In this document: positions 44,435 through 53,269 of the stretch, piece after piece | How positions within the stretch are numbered: position 1 is the first letter of the stretch | Layout: each line of letters opens with the position of its first letter | Assembly: GCF_018918145.1 (NCBI RefSeq) | Contig: NZ_JAHLPX010000007.1 | Location: 495,078 to 559,077, forward strand | Reading direction: 5' to 3' | Origin: Anaerotignum sp. MSJ-24 | GTDB lineage: Bacteria > Bacillota > Clostridia > Lachnospirales > Anaerotignaceae | DNA length: 64,000 bases | Position numbers and translations under genes: made by a program | Notes under the pieces: model-generated | The model's input: only the letters and a program-made list of their open reading frames with translations | What the model was told of the DNA's origin: nothing | Database searches by the model: none

Positions 44435-45982
44435 ATGAGAACAGTTAAGGTATTAACCGGTGCCGAAGCTGCAATGCTTGTTAAAGATGGAGATACAATT
44501 ACAACAAGCGGATTCGTAGCTTGCGGACTTCCTGAAACTCTTTCAAAGGCTCTTGAGCAGAGATTCCTTGAAACAGGTTCACCTAAAGATCTTACATACA
44601 TTTATGCAGCAGGTCAGGGAAACAGAGATGGCAGCGGTGCTGACCACTTCGCACATGAAGGAATGACAAAGAGAGTAATCGCAGGTCATTACAACATGGC
44701 TCCCAATCTTGGAAAAATGATTGTTGATAACAAAATCGAAGCTTATAACTTCCCTCAGGGCGCTATTTCCCAGATGTTCAGAGATATAGCTGCACATAAG
44801 GTTGCAACTGTTACTCATGTCGGTCTTAATACATATGTTGACCCCAGAGTTGAAGGCGGTAAACTCAACGAAGTTACAAAAGAAGATATTGTTAGCGTAG
44901 TTGACATTCTTGGCGAAGAAAGACTTGCTTATAAGACAATGCCTATCAACGTAGCATTCATCAGAGGTACATATGCTGATACAACAGGTAATGTTACACT
45001 TCATAAGGAGGTTACACCTCTTGATGCAACATCAATGGCTCAGGCTGTTAAAAATAGCGGCGGTATCGTAATCGTTCAGGTTGAAAGAGTTGTAGCAGCA
45101 GGCACACTTGATCCTAAGCTTACAATGCTTCCCGGAATTTATGTAGATGCAGTTGTTGTTTCAGAGCCCGCTGACCATGAACAGTGCATCGGACTTCAGT
45201 ATGATCCTACATTCACAGGCGAGGCTTCAGCTCCTGCAGGTGCAGTTGGTGCAATTCCTCTTACAGTTAAGAAAATCATCGGAAGAAGAGCTGCTATGGA
45301 ACTTACAGAAGGCTCAGTAGTAAACCTTGGTATCGGTGTTCCCGAATACGTATCAATGGTTGCTAACGAAGAAGGTATCGGCGATTACATGACACTTACT
45401 GTTGAGGCCGGTCCCGTAGGCGGTATCCCAATGGGCGGTTCAATGTTCGGTGCAGCAGTAAACGCTGATTGCTACCTCAACCAGAACTATCAGTTCGACT
45501 TCTACGATGGCGGCGGTATCGACCTTGCATTCCTCGGACTTGCACAGGCTGATGCAACAGGTAACGTAAACGTAAGTAAATTCGGTCCCAGAATCGCAGG
45601 TTGCGGCGGATTTATCAACATAACACAGAATGCTAAGAAAGTATTCTTCTGCGGTACATTCACAACAGCAGGTCTTAAAACAAGCATTAAAGATGGTAAG
45701 CTTGTAATCGATAAAGAAGGTTCAGAGAAGAAATTCATCAAGGACGTTGAACAGATTACATTCAGTGGTACATACGCTAACAAAACAAACCAGCCTGTAA
45801 TGTACATCACAGAAAGAGCAGTATTCGAGCTTAGAAAAGACGGTGTATACCTTACAGAGGTTGCTCCCGGAATCGATGTAAAGACACAGGTTATCGACCT
45901 TATGGGATTTGAACCTAAGACAGACGGCGAAGTTAAGCTTATGGATGCAAGAATCTTCAAAGATGAGCCAATGGGACTTTAA
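44435..45982 (+). CDS. pct: Propionate-type CoA-transferase (Pct family)
   Basis: A 515-residue fused alpha-beta CoA-transferase that moves CoA between acetyl- or propionyl-CoA and short or hydroxy acids (lactate, acrylate, 3-hydroxybutyrate in relatives). From memory it is closely similar along its length to the Pct of Anaerotignum (Clostridium) propionicum. The catalytic Glu is in NLGIGVPEYVSMVANEEG (about 324), with FGPRIAGCGGFINITQNAKKVFFCGTF downstream. It starts the operon with crotonase, acyl-CoA dehydrogenase, permease and Etf. Activation of an imported acid is inferred. Confidence 0.9.
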   Translation: MRTVKVLTGAEAAMLVKDGDTITTSGFVACGLPETLSKALEQRFLETGSPKDLTYIYAAGQGNRDGSGADHFAHEGMTKRVIAGHYNMAPNLGKMIVDNKIEAYNFPQGAISQMFRDIAAHKVATVTHVGLNTYVDPRVEGGKLNEVTKEDIVSVVDILGEERLAYKTMPINVAFIRGTYADTTGNVTLHKEVTPLDATSMAQAVKNSGGIVIVQVERVVAAGTLDPKLTMLPGIYVDAVVVSEPADHEQCIGLQYDPTFTGEASAPAGAVGAIPLTVKKIIGRRAAMELTEGSVVNLGIGVPEYVSMVANEEGIGDYMTLTVEAGPVGGIPMGGSMFGAAVNADCYLNQNYQFDFYDGGGIDLAFLGLAQADATGNVNVSKFGPRIAGCGGFINITQNAKKVFFCGTFTTAGLKTSIKDGKLVIDKEGSEKKFIKDVEQITFSGTYANKTNQPVMYITERAVFELRKDGVYLTEVAPGIDVKTQVIDLMGFEPKTDGEVKLMDARIFKDEPMGL

Positions 45983-46091
45983 TTAAAAGCCGATAAGCTA
46001 CATTAAATAAAAAACAGAACGGGATAACCGTTTTGACAATATTAAAACATCTATTTAAAACATTAATATTTAAGAAGAGGAGAGAAATATT

Positions 46092-46895
46092 ATGGCATTA
46101 TTAGATTTAAAAGACAGCATCAAATTCATCATTATCGAAGTTGAAGAAAACGGTACAGCAGTTCTTACATTAAACAGACCTAAAGCAAACGCTCTTTCAA
46201 CAGAAATGCTTGGCGAAATCAAAACAGTATTTGAAGCAATCGCTGAAGACGACACAGTTAAGGGTGTTATCGTAACAGCTCCCGGCGAAAAGTTCTTCGT
46301 AGCTGGTGCTGACATCAACGGATTCCTTGCTCTTGACGGTATGCAGGGTAGAGCTGCTTCTAAGTTTGCTCAGAGCTGCTTCCAGGCAATCGAAGATCTT
46401 GAGAAACCCGTTATCGCTGCTGTAAACGGATATGCTCTTGGCGGCGGAAATGAAATCGCTATGGCTTGTGACATCAGAATTGCAAGCACAAAGGCTATCT
46501 TTGGCCAGCCTGAAGTAAACCTTGGTATCATGCCTTGCTTCGGTGGTACACAGCGTCTTACAAGACTTGTTGGTGCCGGAATTGCTAAAGAGCTTATGTT
46601 CACAGCAAGAAACGTAACAGCTGAAGAAGCTTACAGAATCGGTCTTGTAAACAAAGTAGTTGAGCCTGCTGAACTTCTTGACGCAGCTAAAGAAATGATG
46701 AATGTAATCCTTACAAAATCACCTCTTGGTGTTGCAGCTTGTAAAGTAGCAGCAAACAAGGGCGGAGACCTCAGCATCGCTGACGGACTTAACCTTGAAG
46801 CTGACCTTAATGGTCTTCTTTTCTCAACAGCTGACAAGAACGAAGGCGTTGGCGCATTCATCGAAAAGAGAGCTGCTAAGTTCACAGGTAAATAA
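46092..46895 (+). CDS. Enoyl-CoA hydratase (crotonase family)
   Basis: A 267-residue protein with the oxyanion-hole sequences FVAGADINGF and YALGGGNEIAMACD. Both catalytic Glu are present (GGGNEIAMACD and FGQPEVNLGIMP), so a true hydratase/dehydratase is likely. It would interconvert 3-hydroxyacyl-CoA and enoyl-CoA. It is preceded by GAGGAGAG and sits 109 bases after pct. Confidence 0.92.
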   Translation: MALLDLKDSIKFIIIEVEENGTAVLTLNRPKANALSTEMLGEIKTVFEAIAEDDTVKGVIVTAPGEKFFVAGADINGFLALDGMQGRAASKFAQSCFQAIEDLEKPVIAAVNGYALGGGNEIAMACDIRIASTKAIFGQPEVNLGIMPCFGGTQRLTRLVGAGIAKELMFTARNVTAEEAYRIGLVNKVVEPAELLDAAKEMMNVILTKSPLGVAACKVAANKGGDLSIADGLNLEADLNGLLFSTADKNEGVGAFIEKRAAKFTGK

Positions 46896-46987
46896 TTTAA
46901 AAACAATAATTAACTGATATTTAACACTGCATTTGGCGGATTCGCTCAAATCCGTTGAATTATAAAATTGCTCATATTTATTGTAAA

Positions 46988-47017
46988 CACAGGGAGCCCG
47001 GAGCAATCCGGCTTCCT
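46988..47017 (+). other. Intercistronic hairpin between crotonase and acyl-CoA dehydrogenase 2
   Basis: Stem CACAGGGAGCC / GGCTTCCTGTG (one wobble), loop of about 8 bases; GATTAAAAAAATTTTT follows rather than a direct T-run. A smaller stem, CGGATT / AATCCG, lies at 46937-46954. It could be a leaky terminator or an RNA-stabilising/processing structure. Confidence 0.6.
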
Positions 47018-47125
47018 GTGGATTAAAAAAATTTTTATATTATGGACTCGATAGGGGACCGCTCCTGTCCGGTTCAATCAGACAGACAACCAAAATTTAA
47101 AATTTATTTAAGAGGAGAAGAGATT

Positions 47126-48280
47126 ATGGATTTTGAATTTAATGAAAATCAGCTTGACCTTCAGAAGATGGTAAGAGAGCTTGCCGAAAAGGAAATCGGC
47201 CCCAGAGCAAAAGAAAATGATGAAAAAGACGTATTCCCTGTAGATGTATTCAAAATGATGGCAGACATGGGACTTACAGCAATCGGCGTTCCCGAATCAT
47301 ACGGCGGACCCGAAGCAACAGACATCGAAAGAATGATAGCTATTGAAGAAATCGCTAAAAAAGACGGTGCGGTAGCAACAATCCTTGCTGTACATGGTAT
47401 GTTTGTACAGGCTCTTGAAAAATACGGTACAGAGGAGCAGAAACAGAGATTCTATCCTCGTATCGCAGAAGAAGGATATTATACAGCATTCGCACTTACA
47501 GAGCCTTGTGCCGGATCAGACCCTGCATCAGCAAAGACAACAGCAGTTTATGATCCTGCAACAGATGAATATGTACTTAACGGAAACAAATGCTTCATCA
47601 CAGGCGGAGCAAGAGCAGATGCTATCTTAGTATTCGCACTTACAGATCCTTCACTCGGTGCAAAGGGTATGTCAGCATTCATTGTAGAAAAAGGCATGAA
47701 GGGCTTCTCAACAGGTAAGATTGAAGACAAAATGGGTATCAGATGCTCAGAAACAGCAGAGCTCTTCTTCGATGACTGCCGTGTTCCCAAGGCAAACCTT
47801 GTAGGCCAGGAAGGCAAAGGCTTCGGAATCGCAATGAACTCACTTGACGGAGCAAGAATCGGTGTAGGAGCAATCGCACTCGGACTTGCAGAAGGCGCTC
47901 TTGATGAATCACTTTCATATATCGAGCAGAGAGTACAGTTCGGAAAACCTATTTCAAAGCTTCAGGGAATCCAGTGGTACATTGCAGATATGGCAACAGA
48001 AATCGAAACAGCAAAATGGATGGTATACCATGCAGCATACCTTCGTACAGTAGGCAAACCTTATACAAAAGAGGCTTCAATGTGCAAGCTTCATAACTCA
48101 AAGGTAGCAAGAGAGGTAACAAACCTTGCAATGCAGATCCATGGCGGATATGGTTACATGAAGGAATATCCTGTTGAAAGAATGTACAGAGATGCAAAGA
48201 TCACAGAGATTTATGAAGGTACTTCAGAAATCCAGAAGGTTATCATTGCTAAACAGGTTATGTCAGCTGCTAAAAAGTAA
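47126..48280 (+). CDS. Acyl-CoA dehydrogenase, copy 2
   Basis: 384 residues, differing from copy 1 only by Lys to Gln in EEQKQRF and Thr to Ser in QVMSAAKK. FAD, substrate and catalytic Glu motifs are unchanged. AGAGGAGAAG at 47111-47120 sets the start; the in-frame ATG at 47042 reads through leader. Unlike copy 1, it sits inside the pct operon, so the same enzyme is under two transcription units. Etf partner as for copy 1. Confidence 0.92.
   Translation: MDFEFNENQLDLQKMVRELAEKEIGPRAKENDEKDVFPVDVFKMMADMGLTAIGVPESYGGPEATDIERMIAIEEIAKKDGAVATILAVHGMFVQALEKYGTEEQKQRFYPRIAEEGYYTAFALTEPCAGSDPASAKTTAVYDPATDEYVLNGNKCFITGGARADAILVFALTDPSLGAKGMSAFIVEKGMKGFSTGKIEDKMGIRCSETAELFFDDCRVPKANLVGQEGKGFGIAMNSLDGARIGVGAIALGLAEGALDESLSYIEQRVQFGKPISKLQGIQWYIADMATEIETAKWMVYHAAYLRTVGKPYTKEASMCKLHNSKVAREVTNLAMQIHGGYGYMKEYPVERMYRDAKITEIYEGTSEIQKVIIAKQVMSAAKK
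47126..48280 (+). repeat. Near-identical 1155-bp gene duplication, unit 2
   Basis: Partner of 41406-42560, separated by about 4.6 kb. Unique flanks on both sides argue against a simple assembly collapse. Confidence 0.9.
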
Positions 48281-48316
48281 TTAAATTAGTCCAAAAAGTT
48301 CCTATTATATATTAAC

Positions 48317-48352
48317 CGGCGGTTGTCCGCTTTGTCCGAATCGGACAGCCGC
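48317..48352 (+). other. Intercistronic hairpin between acyl-CoA dehydrogenase 2 and permease
   Basis: A GC-rich 12-bp stem, GGCGGTTGTCCG / CGGACAGCCGCC (one wobble), 12-base loop, no T-run. It is unusually GC-rich for this genome. Confidence 0.65.
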
Positions 48353-48475
48353 CAAATAAAAACTAAATACAGATTAAAGCATTAATTAAGGGTTTTCATA
48401 CTTTAACTAAGTGAAACAAATTCAGTCTAACAAATTAATTTACAATAAAAAATAATTTAAAAGGGGGAAACTAAT

Positions 48476-49783
48476 TTGTTCGGAATCATAGTTCTGCTGG
48501 TAGCACTTATTTTATTCAGCTTACTGGCATTCAAACAGCTTAATGCACTTATACTTGCTCCACTTGTAAGTATCTTCGTAATCGTTTGCTTTAAACTGCC
48601 TATTCTTGAAACTCTCAAGGGAGCATTCATGCCGGCAGCAGCAAATTACGTATCAAACTACTTCTTAGTATTCTTTGTTGGTGCGCTCTTCGGTGCTGTA
48701 TATCAGTTCACAGGCGCAGCTGCATCAATTGCTAAGACACTTTCAAAAGTATCAAGAGACAAATTTGTTGCACCTATCATCATGTGCATCACAGGTCTCC
48801 TTACATTCGGTGGCGTTAGTGGTTTCGTTGTATTCTTCGTTATCTATCCTATCGCTCTCCAGATGTTCAAACGTGCTAATATCACAAGAAGACTTCTTCC
48901 CGCTGCTATATCAGCAGGTTGTTGGACATGGTCAATGACAGCACCCGGTTCACCTTCAATCCAGAACGTTATCGCTATGACAAACCTTGGTACACCTTCA
49001 ACAGCAGCGTTCACACCTTCATTAATTGCTTCAATCGTTGAGTTCGTACTTATCTTTGTATGGCTCGAAATGAGAGCAAAACAGTTCACAAAGAAGGGTA
49101 TTGTATTCGATGATCCTACACTTAGAGCTCTTGATCCTGAAGAACTTGAAGGTGCTGACGAAGATGATCTTCCTAACTTCATCATCTCAATCATCCCTAT
49201 CGCTGTTATCCTTATCTGCTTCAACGTAATCAAGCTTCCTGTTGAAACATCAGTTATGCTTGGTGTTATCGTTGCAACAGTTACAATGTTCAAGAGAGTT
49301 AAGGGCGGCATAAATGAATGGGTTAAAGTATTCAACAAAGGTGCAGCAGACTCAGGTGTTTCTATCCTCAACACAGCTATCGTAGTTGGTTTCGGTGGCG
49401 TTGTTCAGAACACACAGGGCTTCGCAGACCTTATCGCTAAGGTTCAGAACATGAACATCAGTCCTCTTGTATTCGTAGCAGTTGCAGTTGCTATCTGCGC
49501 CGGTGCTTGTGGTTCAGCTTCAGGTGGTATGGGTGTTGCATTCAACGCTCTTAAGGACCTCTTCGTATCACTCGGTGTTGCTCCCGAATATATCCACCGT
49601 GTTGGTGCAATCGCAGCAGGTACACTCGACTCACTCCCTCATCAGGGTGCACAGATTACTCTTCTTGGAATCTGCAAGGTTACACATAAAGAAGCTTATT
49701 TCGATATAGCTATTACACAGATCATAATTCCTATCATCACACTCTTCGTATTTATTCCTCTTGCAAACATGGGAATGATGTAA
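48476..49783 (+). CDS. GntP-family organic acid permease
   Basis: A 435-residue membrane protein with about 12 hydrophobic segments and GntP/ion-transporter motifs (SGFVVFFVIYPIA, CWTWSMTAPGSPS, ACGSASGGMGVAFNAL, GTLDSLPHQGA). Relatives import gluconate, other hydroxy acids or short-chain acids with a cation. TTG start 9 bases after AGGGGG. Position between dehydrogenases and the CoA-transferase suggests uptake of the acid that Pct activates, for example a 3-hydroxy acid or crotonate (inference). Confidence 0.86.
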   Translation: MFGIIVLLVALILFSLLAFKQLNALILAPLVSIFVIVCFKLPILETLKGAFMPAAANYVSNYFLVFFVGALFGAVYQFTGAAASIAKTLSKVSRDKFVAPIIMCITGLLTFGGVSGFVVFFVIYPIALQMFKRANITRRLLPAAISAGCWTWSMTAPGSPSIQNVIAMTNLGTPSTAAFTPSLIASIVEFVLIFVWLEMRAKQFTKKGIVFDDPTLRALDPEELEGADEDDLPNFIISIIPIAVILICFNVIKLPVETSVMLGVIVATVTMFKRVKGGINEWVKVFNKGAADSGVSILNTAIVVGFGGVVQNTQGFADLIAKVQNMNISPLVFVAVAVAICAGACGSASGGMGVAFNALKDLFVSLGVAPEYIHRVGAIAAGTLDSLPHQGAQITLLGICKVTHKEAYFDIAITQIIIPIITLFVFIPLANMGMM

Positions 49784-49805
49784 TTAATTGAGTGTAGATA
49801 CTAAA

Positions 49806-49827
49806 AGGGCGGCTCAAACGCCGCCCA
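49806..49827 (+). other. Intercistronic hairpin between permease and acyl-CoA dehydrogenase 3
   Basis: GGGCGGC / GCCGCCC stem with a 6-base loop and no T-run; the third GC-rich intercistronic hairpin of this operon. Confidence 0.65.
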
Positions 49828-49859
49828 AATATATTACAACTTTTTAAGGAGGAAAAATA

Positions 49860-51002
49860 ATGGTTGGTTTTGAATTAACTAAGACACAGCAGTTATGTAA
49901 GGAATTATTCCATAACTTCGCTGAAAACGAAATTAGACCTATCGCAAGAGATATGGACGAAAAAGAGGAATATCCCAGAGAACTTCTTGACAAACTCCAG
50001 AAAGCTCATATGTTTGGTATACCTTATCCCCAGGAACTTGGCGGTGCAGGTGCCGACGTTCTTACATATACATTAGCAATGGAAGAACTTTCAAAGGTTG
50101 ATGCTTCAACAGGTATCACACTTTCAGTTCATACATCACTTTGCTGCCCTTGTATCTATGAAAACGGTACAGACGAGCAGAAGGAAAGATTTTTAAGACC
50201 TCTTATCAGCGGTGAAAAAATCGGTGCTTTCTCACTTACAGAGCCCAATGCCGGAACAGACGCTTCAGGTGTTCAGACAACAGCTGATAAAGACGGAGAT
50301 TACTATATCCTTAACGGATCAAAAATGTTCACAACAAACGCAGGTATCGCTGATACATTCGTAGTATTCGCTCTTACAGATAAGTCAAAAGGACCTAAGG
50401 GTATGTCAGCTTTCATCGTTGACAGAACAATGGAAGGTATCACAGTTGGTACAAACATCCCTCGTATGGGTATCAGAGCGGCTTCAAACTGTGAAGTTGC
50501 ATTCACAAATGTAAAAGTTCCCGCAGACAGACTTCTTGGTAAAGAAGGCGGCGGATATAAAATCGCTATGACAGCTCTTGGCGGCGGCCGTATCGGTATC
50601 GGTGCTCAGGCAGTTGGTATTGCTCAGGGTGCAATCAACGAAGCTATTAAATATGTAAAAGAAAGAAAACAGTTCGGTAAGAACATCAGCAAATTCCAGA
50701 ATACACAGTTCAAGCTTGCAGAAATGCAGACAAAGGTTGATGCAGCAAGACTTATGGTTTGGAGAGCTGCTGTTGAAAAAGATAAACATGGTAACTATGC
50801 TCCTCTTGCAGCTATGTGTAAACTCTTCGCTTCTGAAACAGCTAACGAAGTAACAAGAGGCTGTGTACAGCTCTTCGGTGGCTATGGTTATTCAAGAGAA
50901 TATCCTGTTGAAAGAGCTATGAGAGATGCAAAGATCACAGAGATCTATGAAGGAACATCTGAAGCAATGAAGATGATCATTTCAGGAACAATGAAGCTGT
51001 AA
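49860..51002 (+). CDS. Short-chain acyl-CoA dehydrogenase, Etf-linked (Bcd/AcrC type)
   Basis: A 380-residue FAD enzyme with [33 protein letters not shown] and the catalytic Glu in [13 protein letters not shown] (about 364). It is followed directly by etfB and etfA, the arrangement of butyryl-CoA dehydrogenase and acryloyl-CoA reductase complexes that can couple enoyl-CoA reduction by NADH to ferredoxin reduction. It is clearly a different paralogue from copies 1 and 2 (about half the residues match by eye). The substrate is not decidable. Confidence 0.92.
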   Translation: MVGFELTKTQQLCKELFHNFAENEIRPIARDMDEKEEYPRELLDKLQKAHMFGIPYPQELGGAGADVLTYTLAMEELSKVDASTGITLSVHTSLCCPCIYENGTDEQKERFLRPLISGEKIGAFSLTEPNAGTDASGVQTTADKDGDYYILNGSKMFTTNAGIADTFVVFALTDKSKGPKGMSAFIVDRTMEGITVGTNIPRMGIRAASNCEVAFTNVKVPADRLLGKEGGGYKIAMTALGGGRIGIGAQAVGIAQGAINEAIKYVKERKQFGKNISKFQNTQFKLAEMQTKVDAARLMVWRAAVEKDKHGNYAPLAAMCKLFASETANEVTRGCVQLFGGYGYSREYPVERAMRDAKITEIYEGTSEAMKMIISGTMKL

Positions 51003-51026
51003 TTAACTGGAGAAAGGAGAACTACA

Positions 51027-51815
51027 ATGAAAATAGTAGTATGTATCAAACAGGTTCCGGATACAACGGAAGTAAAACTTGATCCTAAAACAAATACACT
51101 TATTAGAGATGGTGTCCCCAGCATCATCAACCCCGACGATAAAGCAGGTATCGAGGCTGCTCTTACATTAAAAGAGCAGCTTGGCGGTACAGTTACAGTA
51201 GTCTGCATGGGACCCCCTCAGGCTGATGTAGCATTAAGAGAAGCTCTTGCTATGGGCTGCGATGACGCAATCCTTATGAGCGACAGAGCATTCGGCGGTT
51301 CAGACACATATGCAACAGCACATGTTATCGCTGCCGGACTTAAGACACTTGATTATGATTTAATCATCACAGGACGTCAGGCAATCGACGGTGACACAGC
51401 TCAGGTTGGTCCCCAGATTGCTGAACAGCTTGGAATTCCTCAGGTATCATACGCTGCTGAGGTAAAGACAGCTGAGGACGGAGCTGTTGTTGTAAAAAGA
51501 CAGTTCGAAGACAGATACCAGTTACTCAAGGTTAAAACTCCTTGCCTTATAACAGCACTTTCAGAGCTTGCTCAGCCCAGATACATGACAGTATCAGGTA
51601 TCGTAAATGCTTACAATAAGGAAGTTAAGGTTCTTACATTTGAAGATGTAAAGAACAACCTTAATCCTGATTTCATCGGACTTAAGGGCTCACCTACAAA
51701 TGTTAAGCAGTCATTCACAAAGCAGGTTAAGGGCGCAGGTACAGTTATCAACGTATCAGCAGACGAGGCTGTTAAGACAATCATGGATAAGCTTATTGAG
51801 AAGCACATCATTTGA
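51027..51815 (+). CDS. etfB: Electron transfer flavoprotein subunit beta
   Basis: A 262-residue Etf beta subunit (MKIVVCIKQVPDTTEVKLDPKTNTLIRDGVP, GRQAIDGDTAQVGPQIAE). With EtfA it carries electrons between NADH/ferredoxin and the acyl-CoA dehydrogenases. It lies 24 bases after acyl-CoA dehydrogenase 3; etfA starts 20 bases later. Confidence 0.95.
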   Translation: MKIVVCIKQVPDTTEVKLDPKTNTLIRDGVPSIINPDDKAGIEAALTLKEQLGGTVTVVCMGPPQADVALREALAMGCDDAILMSDRAFGGSDTYATAHVIAAGLKTLDYDLIITGRQAIDGDTAQVGPQIAEQLGIPQVSYAAEVKTAEDGAVVVKRQFEDRYQLLKVKTPCLITALSELAQPRYMTVSGIVNAYNKEVKVLTFEDVKNNLNPDFIGLKGSPTNVKQSFTKQVKGAGTVINVSADEAVKTIMDKLIEKHII

Positions 51816-51835
51816 TGAAGGGAGGATATAATACA

Positions 51836-52840
51836 ATGAGCAAAGATATATATGTAATCGCAGAACAGAGAGACGGCGTACTTGCTAAGGTAGGCAAAGA
51901 GCTTATTGGCGAGGCAACAAAGCTTGCGGCTGATCTCGGAGAAAAGGTTGTAGCAGTTGTACTCGGCAGCAAAATCAAAGAAGAAGCAGCTAAGCTTTAT
52001 GCTTACGGTGCTGACGAAGTAGTTGTAATAGATAATCCCGTACTTAAGAGCTACACAACAGAGCCTTATGCAAAGGCACTTACAGAATTAATCGCTAAAT
52101 GCGAGCCTAACATCGTACTTTTCGGTGCAACATCAATCGGTCGTGACCTTGCTCCCCGTGTTGCCGGCAGAGTACATACAGGTCTTACAGCAGACTGCAC
52201 AGGCCTCGCAATCGACGAAGAAACAAAACTTCTTTTAATGACAAGACCTGCATTCGGTGGTAACATCATGGCTACTATCGTTTGTAAAGATTATAGACCT
52301 CAGATGGCTACAGTTCGTCCTGGCGTTATGAAGGCTCTTGAAAAAGACGCTTCTAAGACAGGCGAAGTTAAGGTTCTTGACGTTGCTCTTACAGCAGCAG
52401 ATATGAACGTAGAAATCCTCGAAGAGGTTAAAGAAACAAAGAAAGCTGTTGATATTACAGAAGCTAAGATCCTTGTATCAGGCGGTCGTGGTATCGGCAG
52501 TGCTAAGGGCTTTGATATGCTTAGAGAATGTGCGGCAGAGCTCGGCGGTGAGGTTGCTTCATCAAGATCATGCGTTGACGCAGGTTGGATTGAAAGCGAC
52601 AGACAGGTTGGACAGACAGGTAAGACTGTTAGACCTGAGCTTTACATTGCTTGCGGTATTTCAGGTGCTATCCAGCACGTTGCAGGTATGGAAAATTCAG
52701 AGTTCGTTGTATCAATCAACAAGAACGATACAGCAGCTATCTTCTCAGTATCTGATCTCGGTGTTGTAGGCGATGTTAATGTTATCATTCCTAAGCTTAC
52801 AGAAGCACTCAAAAAATACAATGCAGAAAAGAATAATTAA
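51836..52840 (+). CDS. etfA: Electron transfer flavoprotein subunit alpha
   Basis: A 334-residue Etf alpha subunit with the C-terminal FAD motifs SGGRGIGSAKGFDML, SSRSCVDAGWIESDRQVGQTGKTVRPELYIACGISGAIQH. It lacks an N-terminal ferredoxin domain, so it is the simple form. ATG 51812 is in frame; GGGAGG supports ATG 51836. It ends the operon. Confidence 0.95.
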   Translation: MSKDIYVIAEQRDGVLAKVGKELIGEATKLAADLGEKVVAVVLGSKIKEEAAKLYAYGADEVVVIDNPVLKSYTTEPYAKALTELIAKCEPNIVLFGATSIGRDLAPRVAGRVHTGLTADCTGLAIDEETKLLLMTRPAFGGNIMATIVCKDYRPQMATVRPGVMKALEKDASKTGEVKVLDVALTAADMNVEILEEVKETKKAVDITEAKILVSGGRGIGSAKGFDMLRECAAELGGEVASSRSCVDAGWIESDRQVGQTGKTVRPELYIACGISGAIQHVAGMENSEFVVSINKNDTAAIFSVSDLGVVGDVNVIIPKLTEALKKYNAEKNN

Positions 52841-52955
52841 TTTATTCCTGTAAATAAAAGGTACCTACACAAATTTGTGTGTACATAAATTCAATAAACT
52901 TCCTCAAATAAATTTATTTCGATATTAGGTCTGAGATAAATTTACTCCCCAAAAC

Positions 52956-52983
52956 AATCCCTCAAGCGCCTACTTGAGGGATT
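52956..52983 (+). terminator. Hairpin after etfA
   Basis: A perfect 11-bp stem, AATCCCTCAAG / CTTGAGGGATT, 6-base loop, but no T-run. A second palindrome, ACACAAATTTGTGT, lies at 52867-52880. Together they probably form the operon's 3' end. Confidence 0.55.
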
Positions 52984-53029
52984 ACTCATAAATATATAAA
53001 AATATTTGAATATAAAGGATTTGAGAAAA

Positions 53030-53206
53030 ATGGAGACAAAAAGGGCATATACTGTTGATATAACACAGATACGCCAGATAAGCATAGATGTTTATGCCGA
53101 AAACGAGAAAGAGGCACTCGTTAAGGCGAAGAAAAAATATCTTGACAATGAAACGAATTTCGACAATAGCACAGTTGTTGCTACTGAATTCGATATTAAT
53201 AAGTAA
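53030..53206 (+). CDS. Small DpnD/PcfM-like protein
   Basis: A 58-residue protein with the shape of the DpnD/PcfM family: Y-x-V-x-I start, SIDVYAENEKEALVKAKKKYLDNE, then a short C-terminus. Members occur near restriction and mobile functions but lack a known activity. ATG 53030 is behind AAAGGA; a TTG at 53006 is possible. It is convergent with an Mrr-like nuclease gene, which fits that context. Confidence 0.55.
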   Translation: METKRAYTVDITQIRQISIDVYAENEKEALVKAKKKYLDNETNFDNSTVVATEFDINK

Positions 53207-53228
53207 AAATTAAAAAGTGGGTTAAAAA

Positions 53229-53256
53229 GAAAAAGGGCTTGAAAAAGCTCTTTTTT
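53229..53256. terminator. Terminator between the DpnD-like and Mrr-like genes
   Basis: AAAAGGGCTT / AAGCTCTTTT stem with a short loop and a six-T run on the plus strand; A-rich left side for the minus strand. Confidence 0.75.
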
Positions 53257-53269
53257 GGTGCATAAAACC

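Noticed and set aside
47042..47125. N-terminal extension of acyl-CoA dehydrogenase copy 2
   Set aside because: The extension is in frame, but the true ribosome binding site (47111-47120) and the match to copy 1 set the start at 47126.
41406..48280. The dehydrogenase pair as an assembly artefact
   Set aside because: Flanking sequences differ on both sides, two amino-acid changes and several silent changes separate the copies, and both reading frames are intact. It cannot be fully excluded without reads.
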